Of a DNA stretch of 64,000 nt, positions 43,070 to 64,000 are shown piece after piece. Source of the stretch: Albula goreensis. Lineage: Eukaryota > Chordata > Actinopteri > Albuliformes > Albulidae. The position numbers and the translations under genes were made by a program. The DNA is taken from positions 25,574,906 through 25,638,905 of the forward strand of contig CM040745.1 of NCBI GenBank assembly GCA_022829145.1, read 5' to 3'. The notes below the pieces were generated by a model, which saw only the letters and a program-made list of their open reading frames with translations, ran no database searches and was not told the origin of the DNA. How positions within the stretch are numbered: the stretch's first letter is position 1; every line of letters starts with the position of its first letter.

Positions 43070-44875
43070 CATTGAAAAGTGATGACAACAATTTATTAGG
43101 CTTTTTTATTCAGTTGCTAAGAGCCATGGATGTTTAGGACATCCATTTTAGCAGACCTCATCGTACAGTTTACACAAACATTTTAAAACAATTATATAAA
43201 AACAGAGTAATTTAAAACAACAATAAAAGTCACACAATGTGGAAGCGGGGCAGCGGCTATGCTTGCCCTTTTGTTTTAATGATTAGAAGAGAGCAACCAA
43301 CACTTGGAAAAAAAAAAACAATATTTACATTTGGATGCCAAGTATTTACATTAAGGCATTTTAGTTACACGAAAATGATCAATCCTACTAATTTGATTTC
43401 GTTTCACTAAGTGGCACAATAAATAATAAAAGAAAAAAGAGACTTTTTACGGTAAAGAACCGAACAGTTTTAAAGAGCTAAGAATAGGCAGCAGTCCAAT
43501 CCCGTTTAATAGCATACCACAAGTAAACCCCATGAGAAACTTCTCCAAGCTCCATCTTCCAAAGTACCTTTTAGCAGTTTAGTTGCATTTCAGAAAACCT
43601 CAGAAGGCACTTAGGATGAAATGTGTGTTCGCAATGCATATTACAGACAATGTAAATGTGGTTTTCTACATTCATTTGGCTTCGTAAATCTGAAATAAAA
43701 AGGAGTAGCATGCATATGTGTAAAAAGAGGTCTGTACAAAGAATACATCCGTTTAAAGTCATCTGATCCCACTTCTCTGCAATCCCTTTTTTGTATCCCA
43801 ACATGATCTTAAATAATTCATTATGATATTGAAGTTCAGTAGCAAGAGTTTTTTCCCCCTTGAGGTTATAAATACTTCAACGATTTACATCCAGTTTGAA
43901 ACGAAAGCTTTCATTTTTTTCTGTTATGGAAATCTCTAAATCCAGTTCCTATAGCAATTCTTCCAGTGCTATAAAATGACCAAATTACATTTTCCAGTTT
44001 ACTTATTTAAGGAAAATAGTGTTGTAAGTACAGTAATTCTGCAATACCTATTTATATCTGGTAAATTATGATACCCATTCTGAAAAGTGCTCATTGCTGC
44101 ACCAAGTTTAATTACAAGATTCCCCAACTTTATTTTATTGGTGTCAAAATGCTTGTTAAAGCTTACAAGCTGGCAGGGAAACAGTTTTGAAAATAGTACT
44201 TGGTTTATGAGAATCCATTCTTTATAAAGCCAGAATCATGTAGTGTTTCTGAAGCTACAAGACTTTGGTAAATATGGGTATGTACTTCAACCCAAAATGT
44301 TATTATTAGTATTTACTATATGTCATTGTCATATGTATGCAATGGAGTATCTAATAATACTATGTAATTATTCTTGATGGCAAATATGTGAAACTGTAAA
44401 GAAACAAAAGAAAAACAATTCAAGTAAATTCCAAGCTTTGTTCTTTGGTTTGCAATACCTTATAGCCAACAGGAGTCATCTCATCTGCTCAGTGGTCTCT
44501 GAGTGATTAGGATACGCTCTCGTAATGAACTGGTGCTTTGGTCAAAAATCAAAAAAATAATTTACATTTTGAATATCTAAATATATTCTCCTTTTCAAGA
44601 AGACTTTTGCATCCAACTATCTGGCTGTACACCGAAAAATAAGATCGAGACATTAGCCAATAGTTATTTTTAAAACGCCCAGGAGTGCGAATGGTTTAAA
44701 ACAAACCAAAGATCAATTTCCAATTACTAAAACAGTGAAAACAAAAATAATTGCACCATGTTTGCACTAAATCGTTATAAATATAAAAAGTTCCAGTTCC
44801 CCACAGATGATTATAAAAAACAAATAACACACATAGTGGCAAAAGCGCAGAGGGTGGGGCGGTATGGGCAGTGGT
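43070..44875 (-). other. KLF5: KLF5 3'UTR (probable), about 1.8 kb
   Basis: This runs from the KLF5 stop codon to the two AATAAA signals near 43.1 kb. It is AT-rich with no alternative coding potential. On the transcribed (minus) strand it has two exact Pumilio elements TGTAAATA, at 43322-43329 and 43343-43350, 21 bases apart. The end is inferred from the poly(A) signals only. Confidence 0.55.
43092..43110 (-). terminator. KLF5: Tandem poly(A) signals, probable KLF5 3' end
   Basis: On the minus strand AATAAA occurs twice (43105-43110, then 43092-43097), followed about 40 bases further on by a T/C-rich stretch (CTTCTTTTTCCTC) that can serve as downstream element. Confidence 0.55.
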
Positions 44876-45054
44876 CTAGTTCTGGTGCCTCTTCATGTGG
44901 AGAGCCAGGTGGTCGGAACGTGAGAAGCTGCGGCTGCACACGGCGCACTGGAAGGGCTTGGCCCCCGTGTGCTTCCTGAAGTGGCGGGTCAGCTCGTCCG
45001 AGCGGGCGAAACGCCAGTCACACCCCTCCCACGTGCACTTGTACGGCTTCTCCC
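44876..45054 (-). CDS. KLF5: KLF5 exon 4: zinc fingers 2-3 and stop
   Basis: Acceptor TTTTAG precedes 45054. Two bases complete the linker Gly; [20 protein letters not shown] then leads into fingers 2-3 and ends HMKRHQN with TAG at 44878-44876. All ligands are present. Phe replaces the Tyr found in human RHYRKH. Confidence 0.97.
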
Positions 45055-48000
45055 CTAAAACACAGAACAATCCATGAGTAAGACTACAATAAAAATCACT
45101 GCATCCATTTCACATATAATTATGGCAGTCTATCCTTGGAATGAATATCACAACAAAATGTTCTCTGCCATGAAAAAAAGAAATTTCTAAGTTTAAAACC
45201 TGGGGGACCATTGCCACAGTACCCCTAAACAATTTTTTTTTTTCATTTGAATGGGCTTCAGTAAAAATATTCAGCTCTACCAAATGACAACGTTCATAAT
45301 TGTACAATTTGAATTGTGGATAAACAAACTAGATAAAAATTGATGTAGTAATTTTATGATCAGGACCAAAAACCATCCTATTTATAGTGACATAGGAAGA
45401 AAACCTTGTGACTTAGCTGAAAACAAAAGCACACCTGTATTCATAATCAAGACACTTCAGTGCTCATACAGGATTTCATCAACATTTCATTCTGAACCAA
45501 AATACTAACAAAAGTCTCACTGGTTAAAAACTTCAACACCCTCACATCAACACCCTCATTTAAACTCAGGAGTTATTCAAAGTATATAACTGTCTGAGCA
45601 ATAACCTTTATGTGTTAAGTGACAAAGGCTTAGCAAGCTGCAAAATTTCCTCCGAATATCCTTCTTTCTAAATGCCTGTGTCTATGTTTCATGTAAACAC
45701 CGATTCCCATACCTCTTTCACATTGTCACTGTTTACTAGTGTTAAGAATAATGTAGCCCTTTTGAGCCAGTACTCTAAAACTGACATGTTGATGCTGGTT
45801 ATTAAAGACTTTAATGTGAGAAGTGGCCAGGGAGTGGCATGATAGAACTAAGCAGTCTTGGTTTCCCAGGATGCAACTGAAAATGATTTAAACTCTGCTA
45901 TGTGCAGGGAAACAAAACTATGAAAGCTCAATTGGAGGCATGCCCACTTGTGTCATACCCACACTAAATCTACTGTTATTTTGTTCCTAAAGCAAGTTAG
46001 GTAATAAGCAATCACAGGCCTCTCTTTAAAAATAGAAAGCAAACATTACGGTGCTGACAGATGAATGCACTGCAGCATGCACGCCTCATCAATGGTTTTG
46101 TGGAAACACAATGCTACTACACTAACAATCTGCAATAATCTCAGCAGAAGACTCAACCTGGCCCTGAAAGTTCCAAAAACAAACACCAGACCAATTCTCA
46201 AACCAATGAAAAATGACTTGCACTTAAATTATGAGACTGGATGTTAATCTTACAAACACAAATTGTTTTAAGCATACTTAATGTTTTTAGCCTTGCACAC
46301 TAACATATATGTGCAAAACTGGAAATGTTTGAATTCGTGACCTTTAAATAAAATCTGCATTTGAGAACACCAGCAGGGTGGAAGCCATCTCACGTTGCAA
46401 CTTGCCATGCAAGCAAAACTAAGGCCACCAGAAGAACACTCTTTTTTCCATACCACCAGATCTCTGGCATCTTTAGGACAAAAAGGGAGTGCCCTAAGCT
46501 TACTCTGGGACAAAACACAGGTAAATGTAGAACAATTAATGTGTTAACATGTTTGGACTGCCAGTGGCAGACAAACTTTGCCAGGGGCACTTTTCAATGC
46601 AGAAGACAGAAAGGATCGTCTTTATCACAGGTGATTATCAGGCTATTGTAAAGACCTTTTCAACTTAGAAAAGCCCCCTCTTCAAACATTTTAGATAATG
46701 GGTGCTGACAGAAAGGCAACAGGACCTCCCAGTGTGCTTGTAATACATTAGGCAGAATCAGGCAAATAAGACATAGCCTATTACTGACAATGGAAAGAGA
46801 CAATAGGAAAGGAAGCAAGATAGGAGAAGGGAGAGAGGGAAAGTTAGTAAGCAATGATTAAAATGTTTTTCCATTACAATTAATAACAAACAGCAGTATA
46901 AATGTCCATTAAACAGAAGTAATTCAGACAATGGATATCGGTTTTGTGATGGTACACCAAAAACACATGGCAAAAACAAACATCTTACATGGACATTATC
47001 TTGCACATAGGTTTCTGTGATATTTACAAAATACAGTGCGTGCATGTGATGAGACATGTTAATCCTGCAGTCAGTGGTACATTTGTTTACATTCTGTAAA
47101 TGTTCCAGAGGGGGATTTTTACTGAAGTAACTCAGATTATAATGTGACAAGCAAAATACATCTCTCTGCAATTTGGTCTTACGTTAAGTTAATAATTTTC
47201 ACTGGCTGAATTGCTGCTTGTGAGTTATATTCAAAAAGTCTACTCAGTAACCCAGAATTACTGCTGTGAACATCAGACTGCTGTAATTACAATTTGTATT
47301 GATTTATAAAGATGCACAAACAAACAAAAAATGGTTCTTGTTGGTACTACATTTGTACAAGACACATTGCTACATATAGATACAGAACCTGTCAAACTTA
47401 AATTCAACACAAATTCAATATAAACATTCAAAAGTTGAAAAAAAAAACAATGGGATTATCTTACTCTACAAATTGCATTTGTACAATGAACAGAAAATCC
47501 TTTTGAGTCTCTATAAACAAAACATCAGATTACCCCCTGAAAAAATAACTGTTCACAATTGAGATGACAATAAACCATGAGAAATGAGCTAAAAAAGAGG
47601 CTCTCTCATGCCAAGTGTCACTTTCCACCTGTTTTTTCAATGGAATCTTATATTGGGAAGCTGTGTAGGATAGTTTTCAGGCAGTGCGCAGAATGAATGC
47701 TTGTGCATGCCAAGAGCACATGTCTGCCTAGCAACATGACATGGAGGAACCAAAATAAGGCTGGCCCTCTTTAACAGCCCTTTAAAAAACTTTGATAATT
47801 AAAATGCTTACCCGTGTGAGTCCTTAAGTGGGCTTTCAAATGTGAGGACTTGGTGTAGACTTTCTTACATCCTAGTTTTGGGATGAGAAAATTGTCAGTT
47901 TTCATGATATCACAAATACAATAAAAAAAAAAATCATAATCACTTACACGTTTCTACTTTAGACTGTTTCTTCATAATAGTCAGAACCCAAAAGGAAAAG

Positions 48001-51000
48001 CAGCTCTTTTTCTTCTTAAACTGAAAGCACTTTGATGTTATTAATGCAGTCATATCCCATAGAGCGCCATTTTCATGCTTTTAAATGCGGAGCACATTAT
48101 TGCAGCCTTTAAACTACTCTGTGTAAATGGACTATTAATGTCTGTGCCATATCTTTTTTTATTTGCTTAATCTTTTTGACGCAATGGGATTCGATAGTAA
48201 TTTCAAAGCCATTTCCTTTCATTTATTTAGAGCTGGTAAAAGGCTTTGGCTACCCCTAAATAATTCAGCACCAAACTTGTTCAGGCAGACCAAGGCAAAA
48301 TGCCACACTTACTCAATAGAATGAAGTGATAAACATAAAAAATAAACTCTTCCTCTACTGAAATACAAACCCAGATTCCATGTAAATACTACTACTGGCA
48401 TGCATAGAAAAAAGGAATGAAATGTGTCATCCCTTACCTGGAAAATCACAGTGGTGTATCCTCCTCTTTTCCAGGTCAGGGTTAGTCCTACGGTTATACC
48501 TGACAGGCATTGATGGTGGGGGCACTGGCAAGGCTGCTGGAAGACTGGTATTATGGACTGCTAGTTTGGAAGCAATACTGGCGGCATATGAGGGGGGAGG
48601 CGACATGTTGTGTAGGAGCTCCTTCTGCCTGTCTGGACTCCCTGGTTCTGAGTTGGGTGGTGAGGGTGGGAGATAGGCAGCCTTTTGCTGGGGCTGTTGG
48701 ACAAACTGTGCTGGTAGGGAATAGCCACTGCTGTGCATGCTACTGAAGGGTTTGACAACAGTCTGCTGGGGAGCTAAGTGCAGCTCATTAAATGAGGAAA
48801 TGGGAGAAGACATGGGGATGCCGCTGTGAGTGTCTACCACGGCCTGGTTTCCAGACAGGGGTGCGTCCAGTTCAGAGTTCAGGAGCTGAAACAAGGGGCC
48901 ATCTTGAACGATGTCCAGGGAGGGCATCTCCTGCTTGACGAAAATGCTGTTCATGTCTGCAGCCTGGGATGGACTGAAGATGCTGGTGAACTCTGGGAGC
49001 GTGGGGGCGATGCTGGTGCTAGGGCAGCTGGGCGGCATGAAAGGCTGGATGGGCTCCGTTTTAATGTGGGTCACTGCTGACCTTGGTGGCCTGCACAAAC
49101 CAGTCCGCAGGTACGTGATGTCGGGCAGGAAGACGTTCATATTAATGCTATAGGGGGAGCCCTGCTCTTCACCAAAGAATTGGTCAACAACAGATGCACT
49201 GTCCCTGCGTACCTTCTTGGCTTCTGGTGAGATCAGGGGTTGGGGTGTCAGGTATTTTTCCATCTCAGATTTTGCCTGTGTAAAATCAGAGGGCAACATA
49301 AGTACTTATAAGCAGTATACACCTGATAATATTTTCAGAAATATACAATATATACATATAATATAAATCTCAAAATAAGCTGTATTTATTTGGTAAATAC
49401 ATATGTGCACGATGTACACAATGCTATATTGTAATGTATTTCTTAGACTTAACAGGTTTACAAATGTATGTGTGTTCAGTTCAGAATATATAACCTTAAG
49501 TTCTGTACAATATTAAAATTTGTATGAGCGAACACCTGACAAGTCTGTTCTGAGGTCATTTATACTCAGTTTTAATACATTTGAAATCATGTACTCAAAG
49601 CTTTTTTCATTAATCTTGCAGCATGTTTTCATGAATATGCAATTATTCAAGATGGGACAACAGGCAGTTAAACTGAATACGATACATTCAAAGCTTGGTC
49701 TTACCCAGGGACACGCAAACAAAACAACCAAGTAAAGGAAGGTTCTGTGACAATAGATTATTCAGACACCACAAATTTGCCATTGTTATTTTCATATTCA
49801 AAAAAAGACTGCGCACTAGTCCAAAGTAAAGGTTAAATACGACTATTTTAAGACCTCAGTATTCAACAGAAAGCGCTGTAAACGGCCATGTTGGCATCAT
49901 TGATTTAATGCTAGAGTATTCGTGACATCTCACAAATGCAGTTCATTCATTTCACAAAAACTACCTTTAATTGCACACTGGTAGCAAACACTTTATTGTG
50001 AGCAGTATTACACGTTATTACAGATAGATATTTTATTGGAAACGTTATCGCTCTACGTGTGCCCGGAGTTAATGTCAAACGATAAAACTGTAACATTAGA
50101 CTCGACATTTTGATGCCTAAACTGTAATCATTCTGTAACCGCGCTGAAGCGAATGTGGGCGGAGGACGACCGATATGTTACTAGCTAGCTAGAACCGTCA
50201 TCAGCAAAACATTTATCAAGTACTCTTCACTGGGCAAACGCTACATTCCCCCTTCTCCTGTAAAAACTGCTCTCATTCCGAATCCTAAAACAGAACTTGC
50301 TGACAAATGGAAAATATGTCCAGATTCACTCGTCTTTTTCCAAACGTTTATTCTTATATTTTCTGAGGCCTCCACATGCAGCGAAATTATATAAAATGCG
50401 ATGATAAGAACAAAGGGATTATTTCACGCGACAGGTAATCGATGGACAGAAGGCAAGGAAAAGGAGCCCTATTCGACAGAGCTAGCAACTGCGAGCTCGA
50501 AGTGCCCTGCGTAAGCTATGGGAATCCATTTCTGAATTTAGATCTTCCAGCTGTTCGCTGGACATGTATCTCTTTCACAAGTTTTCTGATTAAGGTCGGC
50601 GTTGCTGGGAAGTTTCAACTCGGTCCAGAAGTAATGTGCGTGGGCGAGGGGGAGTCAGTTGTTGACGGAATGGTAGTCAAGTGACCAACTGCGAGCTGCT
50701 AGTGCCAGCCAGACACCCGAGTTTCAATCAGCCAGTCATCCACACACCCAGCTAGCCCGTCTTCCACCTCCAGTAATAACTAGTGGGATACTACACGCTA
50801 GGATATCTCTTTATTTACGCACAAATCAATTTTCAACATTTATAACTGAAATCGTAAAGCACACATGCACTACGCATAATCCTGGCGCTCATTTCAGAAA
50901 ACAAAACGTGACATGATGGTATTAATCCTATGTAAAAATGTAGATCAAAAACCCAGTTGTTCTAATAACAGCTTCGGTTAAGGTACTGTATAATCTACCT

Positions 51001-51172
51001 GGGTGTAGTCGTTTGATACAGGTCGTCCACTAATTGTGTTCTTCGTATCCACGGTGAACAGTGTAGAGTCCTCTCCTTGGAAACCTCCAGTCAGCGCAGG
51101 TTTGAGATGTGAGTAAAACGGCTCCTCTTCTCCCGGAGCTAGTCCAGTACTCATCGTTAACATGGTGGCCAT
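44876..51172 (-). CDS. KLF5: Krueppel-like factor 5, complete (join 51172-50999, 49275-48438, 47871-47812, 45054-44876)
   Basis: KLF5 is a nuclear activator of proliferation and epithelial/smooth-muscle genes that binds GC/CACCC boxes. The four exons join without phase error to 1251 nt, giving 416 residues against 457 in human. Visible features, in order: a short N-terminus (1-58), EMEKYLTPQ (62-70), [12 protein letters not shown], the block [15 protein letters not shown], sumoylation-type motifs IKTE (129-132) and VKQE (171-174), LPEFTSIF, a phosphodegron-like [12 protein letters not shown] (261-272), the PPPSY PY motif (284-288) that in mammals recruits WW-domain proteins, and three C2H2 fingers: C334/C339/H352/H356, C364/C369/H382/H386 and C394/C397/H410/H414. 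It ends MKRHQN. The start ATG at 51172 is followed by MATMLTMS, which resembles the human N-terminus. PIBF1 lies 1.2 kb upstream in the same orientation. Confidence 0.96.
45055..47811 (-). other. KLF5: KLF5 intron 3, 2.8 kb
   Basis: Donor GTAAGC (47811 downward) and acceptor TTTTAG. No coding exon or recognisable element was seen inside. Confidence 0.8.
47812..47871 (-). CDS. KLF5: KLF5 exon 3: 60-nt exon inside zinc finger 1
   Basis: This small exon encodes [19 protein letters not shown] flanked by split Gly codons on both sides (phase 1 in, phase 1 out). Acceptor AACTAG precedes 47871 and donor GTAAGC follows 47812. KLF12 lacks the intron that splits finger 1 here but shares the one after THTG. 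Confidence 0.95.
47872..48437 (-). other. KLF5: KLF5 intron 2, 0.57 kb
   Basis: Donor GTAAGG follows 48438 and acceptor AACTAG precedes 47871. The pyrimidine tract before the acceptor is weak and interrupted. Nothing else was seen. Confidence 0.85.
48438..49275 (-). CDS. KLF5: KLF5 exon 2: regulatory region
   Basis: Acceptor TTACACAG precedes 49275 and donor GTAAGG follows 48438. The exon reads [12 protein letters not shown] through [10 protein letters not shown] and ends in phase 1. It carries both SUMO-type motifs, the Ser/Pro phosphodegron-like segment, the PY motif and the first Cys of finger 1. The Met of EMEKYL (residue 63) corresponds to the start of the shorter human isoform. Confidence 0.97.
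49276..50998 (-). other. KLF5: KLF5 intron 1, 1.7 kb, partly CpG-dense
   Basis: Donor GTAGAT follows 50999 and acceptor TTACACAG precedes 49275. The part nearest exon 1 (about 50040-50900) is rich in CpG compared with the rest of the window. No coding exon was identified. Confidence 0.8.
50999..51172 (-). CDS. KLF5: KLF5 exon 1: start codon and N-terminus
   Basis: ATG is at 51172-51170, in a GGCC-ATG-GCC setting. It encodes 58 residues from [20 protein letters not shown] to SNDYTQ and ends in phase 0 at CAG|GTAGAT. The segment resembles the human start MATRVLSMSARLGPVPQ and its EPVFAQLKPVL (here [11 protein letters not shown]), but lacks the long Pro/Ala-rich part. Confidence 0.9.
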
Positions 51173-51367
51173 AAACGCCGATTTTTAAAGTGTAATATAT
51201 CCCAAGGTTTATTATTCGTAATAAATGTATATATTAATATAAGCGTGAGCAGTAAAACCGCGAGAAACAGCTCCAAGCAGTTAATGAGCGTGTCCTGCCC
51301 TTCGTCTAGTGTAGGGTTTAACTTTGTGGTTTATTACGCATCGGCCAGTTTTCTATGCTTCTAAGAA

Positions 51368-51377
51368 GGGGCGGGGC
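51368..51377. promoter_or_regulatory. GC box (Sp/KLF-type site)
   Basis: GGGGCGGGGC lies about 195 bp upstream of the KLF5 start codon. It is the classical Sp1/KLF recognition sequence, so KLF5 or its relatives could act on this promoter. The transcription start itself cannot be placed. Confidence 0.55.
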
Positions 51378-51480
51378 TCCGTGTTCTGGATTGACAGAAT
51401 GATAATAATACTATCTACAGACCTTTGAACAGTTTACATTCCCAAGCTAGTTCACAACAACGATTAAAGGCGTCACAATA

Positions 51481-52376
51481 ATCCTATCTTCAAGGGTGAC
51501 TTGGGAGGAGCGCTACAAAAACATTGAAAATGTTACTCCCAGTAGCATAGTCCGAAAACAGATATTAACGTTTGTATATTTTTGCTTACTCATTCATTTG
51601 TTTCACACATTCCTCTCAGACATATATAAGGTTATGCAAAGCACTGGACAACATTCGGACTGTCACATCTTCGATTTTCCGGCGTAGTCACTGTTGTATG
51701 TGAATGTAGAGTATTTAGAAGTGCCGCATTGACGTGATAATACCCAACACTGCTTAACTGGAGGCTTAATACAAGTTGAATGTATAATGCAAACAAGAAA
51801 AAAAAAAAGACACCTGGTGTCATACCTCAAAGATTGAGGAATGAATTCCTCTTCTAAAAGTGAATGTATGATGTGTACGGCATGTATAAAAATGGCAGTT
51901 AATGCATCGACAGCTGTTTTAACCTTGTGCATAATTGTAGGCATTATGATATGTCAAGATTAACCGTTCATAGAAATGACAGAACACAACTTTCACAGAA
52001 ACACGCTCTACAAAACAGAACCCTAATGTACAGTTATGTTGTAAACATAGCTGTTTACAGCAGGGGATAGGCGTGGAGAAAAGAGCAGTAACGCACATCC
52101 CAGAATTTCCTGAGTTTTTATTTTTCCATAACATTTGTACATTGTGCACTTCTTGAATGTATTCTATACCTCAATTTGACCACACAAGCAGATTAATAAT
52201 ATAAAAATACATTGAAAACATACATATGGATCCTAACATTAAATACAGTTGCTCTATAAAATAAATACATTTTGGTGCCACCATCAGAAGAATGGAAATT
52301 CTTTAAAATAAAAAAATTAAATCACACAAATTATATTACACAGCTACCCATTTCTAAAATCTCTCTTCACGTGATG
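51481..52376 (-). other. PIBF1 3'UTR and PIBF1-KLF5 spacer
   Basis: This is the AT-rich sequence between the PIBF1 stop codon and the KLF5 promoter. An AATAAA on the minus strand at 52117-52122 is the likely PIBF1 poly(A) signal. No coding feature was recognised. Confidence 0.6.
52117..52122 (-). terminator. PIBF1: Poly(A) signal, probable PIBF1 3' end
   Basis: AATAAA on the minus strand, about 255 bases downstream of the PIBF1 stop codon. It is the first exact signal I find after the stop. Other variants cannot be excluded. Confidence 0.45.
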
Positions 52377-62589
<10,213 letters not shown>

Positions 62590-64000
62590 CTGGAACGACA
62601 AGACAGCTAGCAGCCTGCTTTTGCTACAACTGACAGCCTGTAGGGTGTATACACCTATGAAGTCCACCTAAAATTAGCTTAGCTGGCTTCAAAGATGATT
62701 TTACACAAAAAGATAGTAGAGAAATTAAAAGCCAAACCCCCTCACATATTGTTAGAGTACCTAACCGAAAAATTAAACTGCATGCATAATTATACATTGC
62801 ATGTTGACAGTGACTTGTAAACACCTTTATTTTATAAAACATAAATTAAGACATTGTTAATATACTGTCACTGTTGATCAACTGATGATTGTACAAATTA
62901 CTGAAACACTGTTTTCATTGATCTGCTGCTATTTTGTGGAGTTAATTCCAAGACCAAAAAGCACTGAAGTTTACAAAAGCTTATTCAAAAAACACAGGAA
63001 AAGAGCTGCACACTCTTTAATGTTAGAGGTTAGTCATGAGAGAGCTACGACTGGTTTGGTTCCCAATTCATTTTCTATTCAGAGGTCCAGTTCTCTAATT
63101 GATATAACCATTTTAGTGTTTGTATACTGCTACAAATTTTGGGTGGAGGACAAGTGAAGAAGTGATAGAAAATGAAAATATGTACTGTTCAGCTTTGTTA
63201 CCGTTAAGGTTAATTTCTGCTTTACAAAAAGACTAAATAATATCATGCCTCATTTGAATTTTGCCCAGTTGTGGTAGATTTAATCATGATCTATTCTTGC
63301 TTGTTTGATTCCATTTGCTCCATTTTCTTGGAATCACACTCCAACTTACTGGTTTTCCTTTGGAAACATACCAGAAAAGATGTTGCTGTTGTTCTAATTT
63401 TTCTGCTCAGCTAATGTTATATTTTTTTAAATACTTTCTTCTGCAGAAATACTTCAGGCTATAAAAGTACAACAATATCCACAAATTTCAATTCACATTA
63501 CTAAGTATACATGGCTACATGCCTATGACTGGAGGTACTATACTCTAATGGAAAAGGCATGCAGGCTCTGTATTTATGTGTATACCTGCACTCTGATTTG
63601 ACAGAACCCCTACTTTAACAAGACAAATGTTCCTCATACTATGAAGTGTTCCAGTCCTATATTTGTCATATTTCAAAACCCTTTCCTTTCAAGTAATTGC
63701 ACAAATACTTTCAAAGTAGCCTGATAATGAAGGAGTTGTTAAGAGTAATACAAAACTATGCTTTCTCAAGCCAGTCAGTCTGCCAGCATAAGACCTTTAG
63801 CAACATGCGAGCAGAAGCCTGAGGGGAGTCACCTTATCCTTTCAGAACCACCAAAAGGTGGTTTCCGTTTCACATCTGGCATGTCTAAACATCTTTAATA
63901 TGTAAAACTGCATAAAATGGTATTGCCATTAGCCAGGGTGTGGTATGGGGTTGAAGGGACAACCACCTTTCTTCGGCAACATGATGTTGTAGAGAAATCA
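62590..64000 (-). other. PIBF1: PIBF1 intron, continues beyond window
   Basis: I see no further PIBF1 exon here, although a phase-2 exon ending in a donor is expected upstream. The AT-rich sequence has no other recognisable feature. Confidence 0.6.

Larger units (their letters stand above)
50040..51480 (-). promoter_or_regulatory. KLF5: CpG-dense KLF5 promoter / exon 1 / intron 1 block
   Basis: CpG dinucleotides are clearly clustered here: I count roughly 40 by eye in 50041-50890, whereas neighbouring kilobases have few. The block surrounds exon 1 and includes a GC box GGGGCGGGGC at 51368-51377, about 200 bp upstream of the start codon. It is best read as the KLF5 CpG-island-type promoter. 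The intron 1 part may hold a second start site. Confidence 0.6.

Noticed and set aside
49513..49735. Mirror-like open frames of about 72 residues on both strands in KLF5 intron 1
   Set aside because: No inverted repeat explains them and neither resembles a known protein. They are chance openings in AT-rich sequence.

Overview
This is a vertebrate window, most likely from a ray-finned (teleost-type) fish. It is AT-rich and intron-rich, full of simple repeats, and carries an interspersed-repeat tail of the kind common in fish genomes. Three protein-coding genes can be supported exon by exon from splice sites, reading phase and protein similarity: KLF12 (+ strand, 3' part only), KLF5 (- strand, complete coding region) and PIBF1 (- strand, 3' part only). 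Their order and orientation match the human chromosome 13 block PIBF1-KLF5-KLF12 read in reverse, so this is an ancient conserved neighbourhood.

Layout. 1-5155 is the tail of a KLF12 intron; the gene's first coding exons lie before the window. KLF12 coding exons are 5156-5684, 11517-11652, 17963-18120 and 20598-20779, followed by a long 3'UTR that probably ends at a poly(A) site near 26.7 kb. From about 26.7 to 43.07 kb I find no gene, only AT-rich intergenic sequence with a few simple repeats. KLF5 follows on the minus strand: poly(A) signals near 43.1 kb, coding exons 45054-44876, 47871-47812, 49275-48438 and 51172-50999, and a CpG-dense promoter/intron 1 block around 50.0-51.5 kb. PIBF1 is also on the minus strand. 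Its stop codon (52377) lies only 1.2 kb upstream of the KLF5 start codon, and eight coding exons run back to 62589. The rest of PIBF1 lies beyond the window.

Function. KLF12 is a CtBP-binding zinc-finger repressor and KLF5 is a mainly activating family member; both read GC/CACCC boxes through nearly identical C-terminal triple zinc fingers. PIBF1 is a coiled-coil centrosome/centriolar-satellite protein with no obvious functional link to them, so its linkage is positional.

The most unusual structure is a 54-bp minisatellite at 18096-18500. Its unit spans the KLF12 zinc-finger 1 exon/intron junction, so the last 25 coding bases and the 5' splice site are repeated about seven more times inside the intron, in frame. 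Other points of interest are a GC-AG intron in PIBF1, a perfect CTCF-type motif at the start of the KLF12 3'UTR, and the apparent absence of a KLF12 coding block known from human. I saw no operon-like, CRISPR, viral or otherwise novel multi-gene system.
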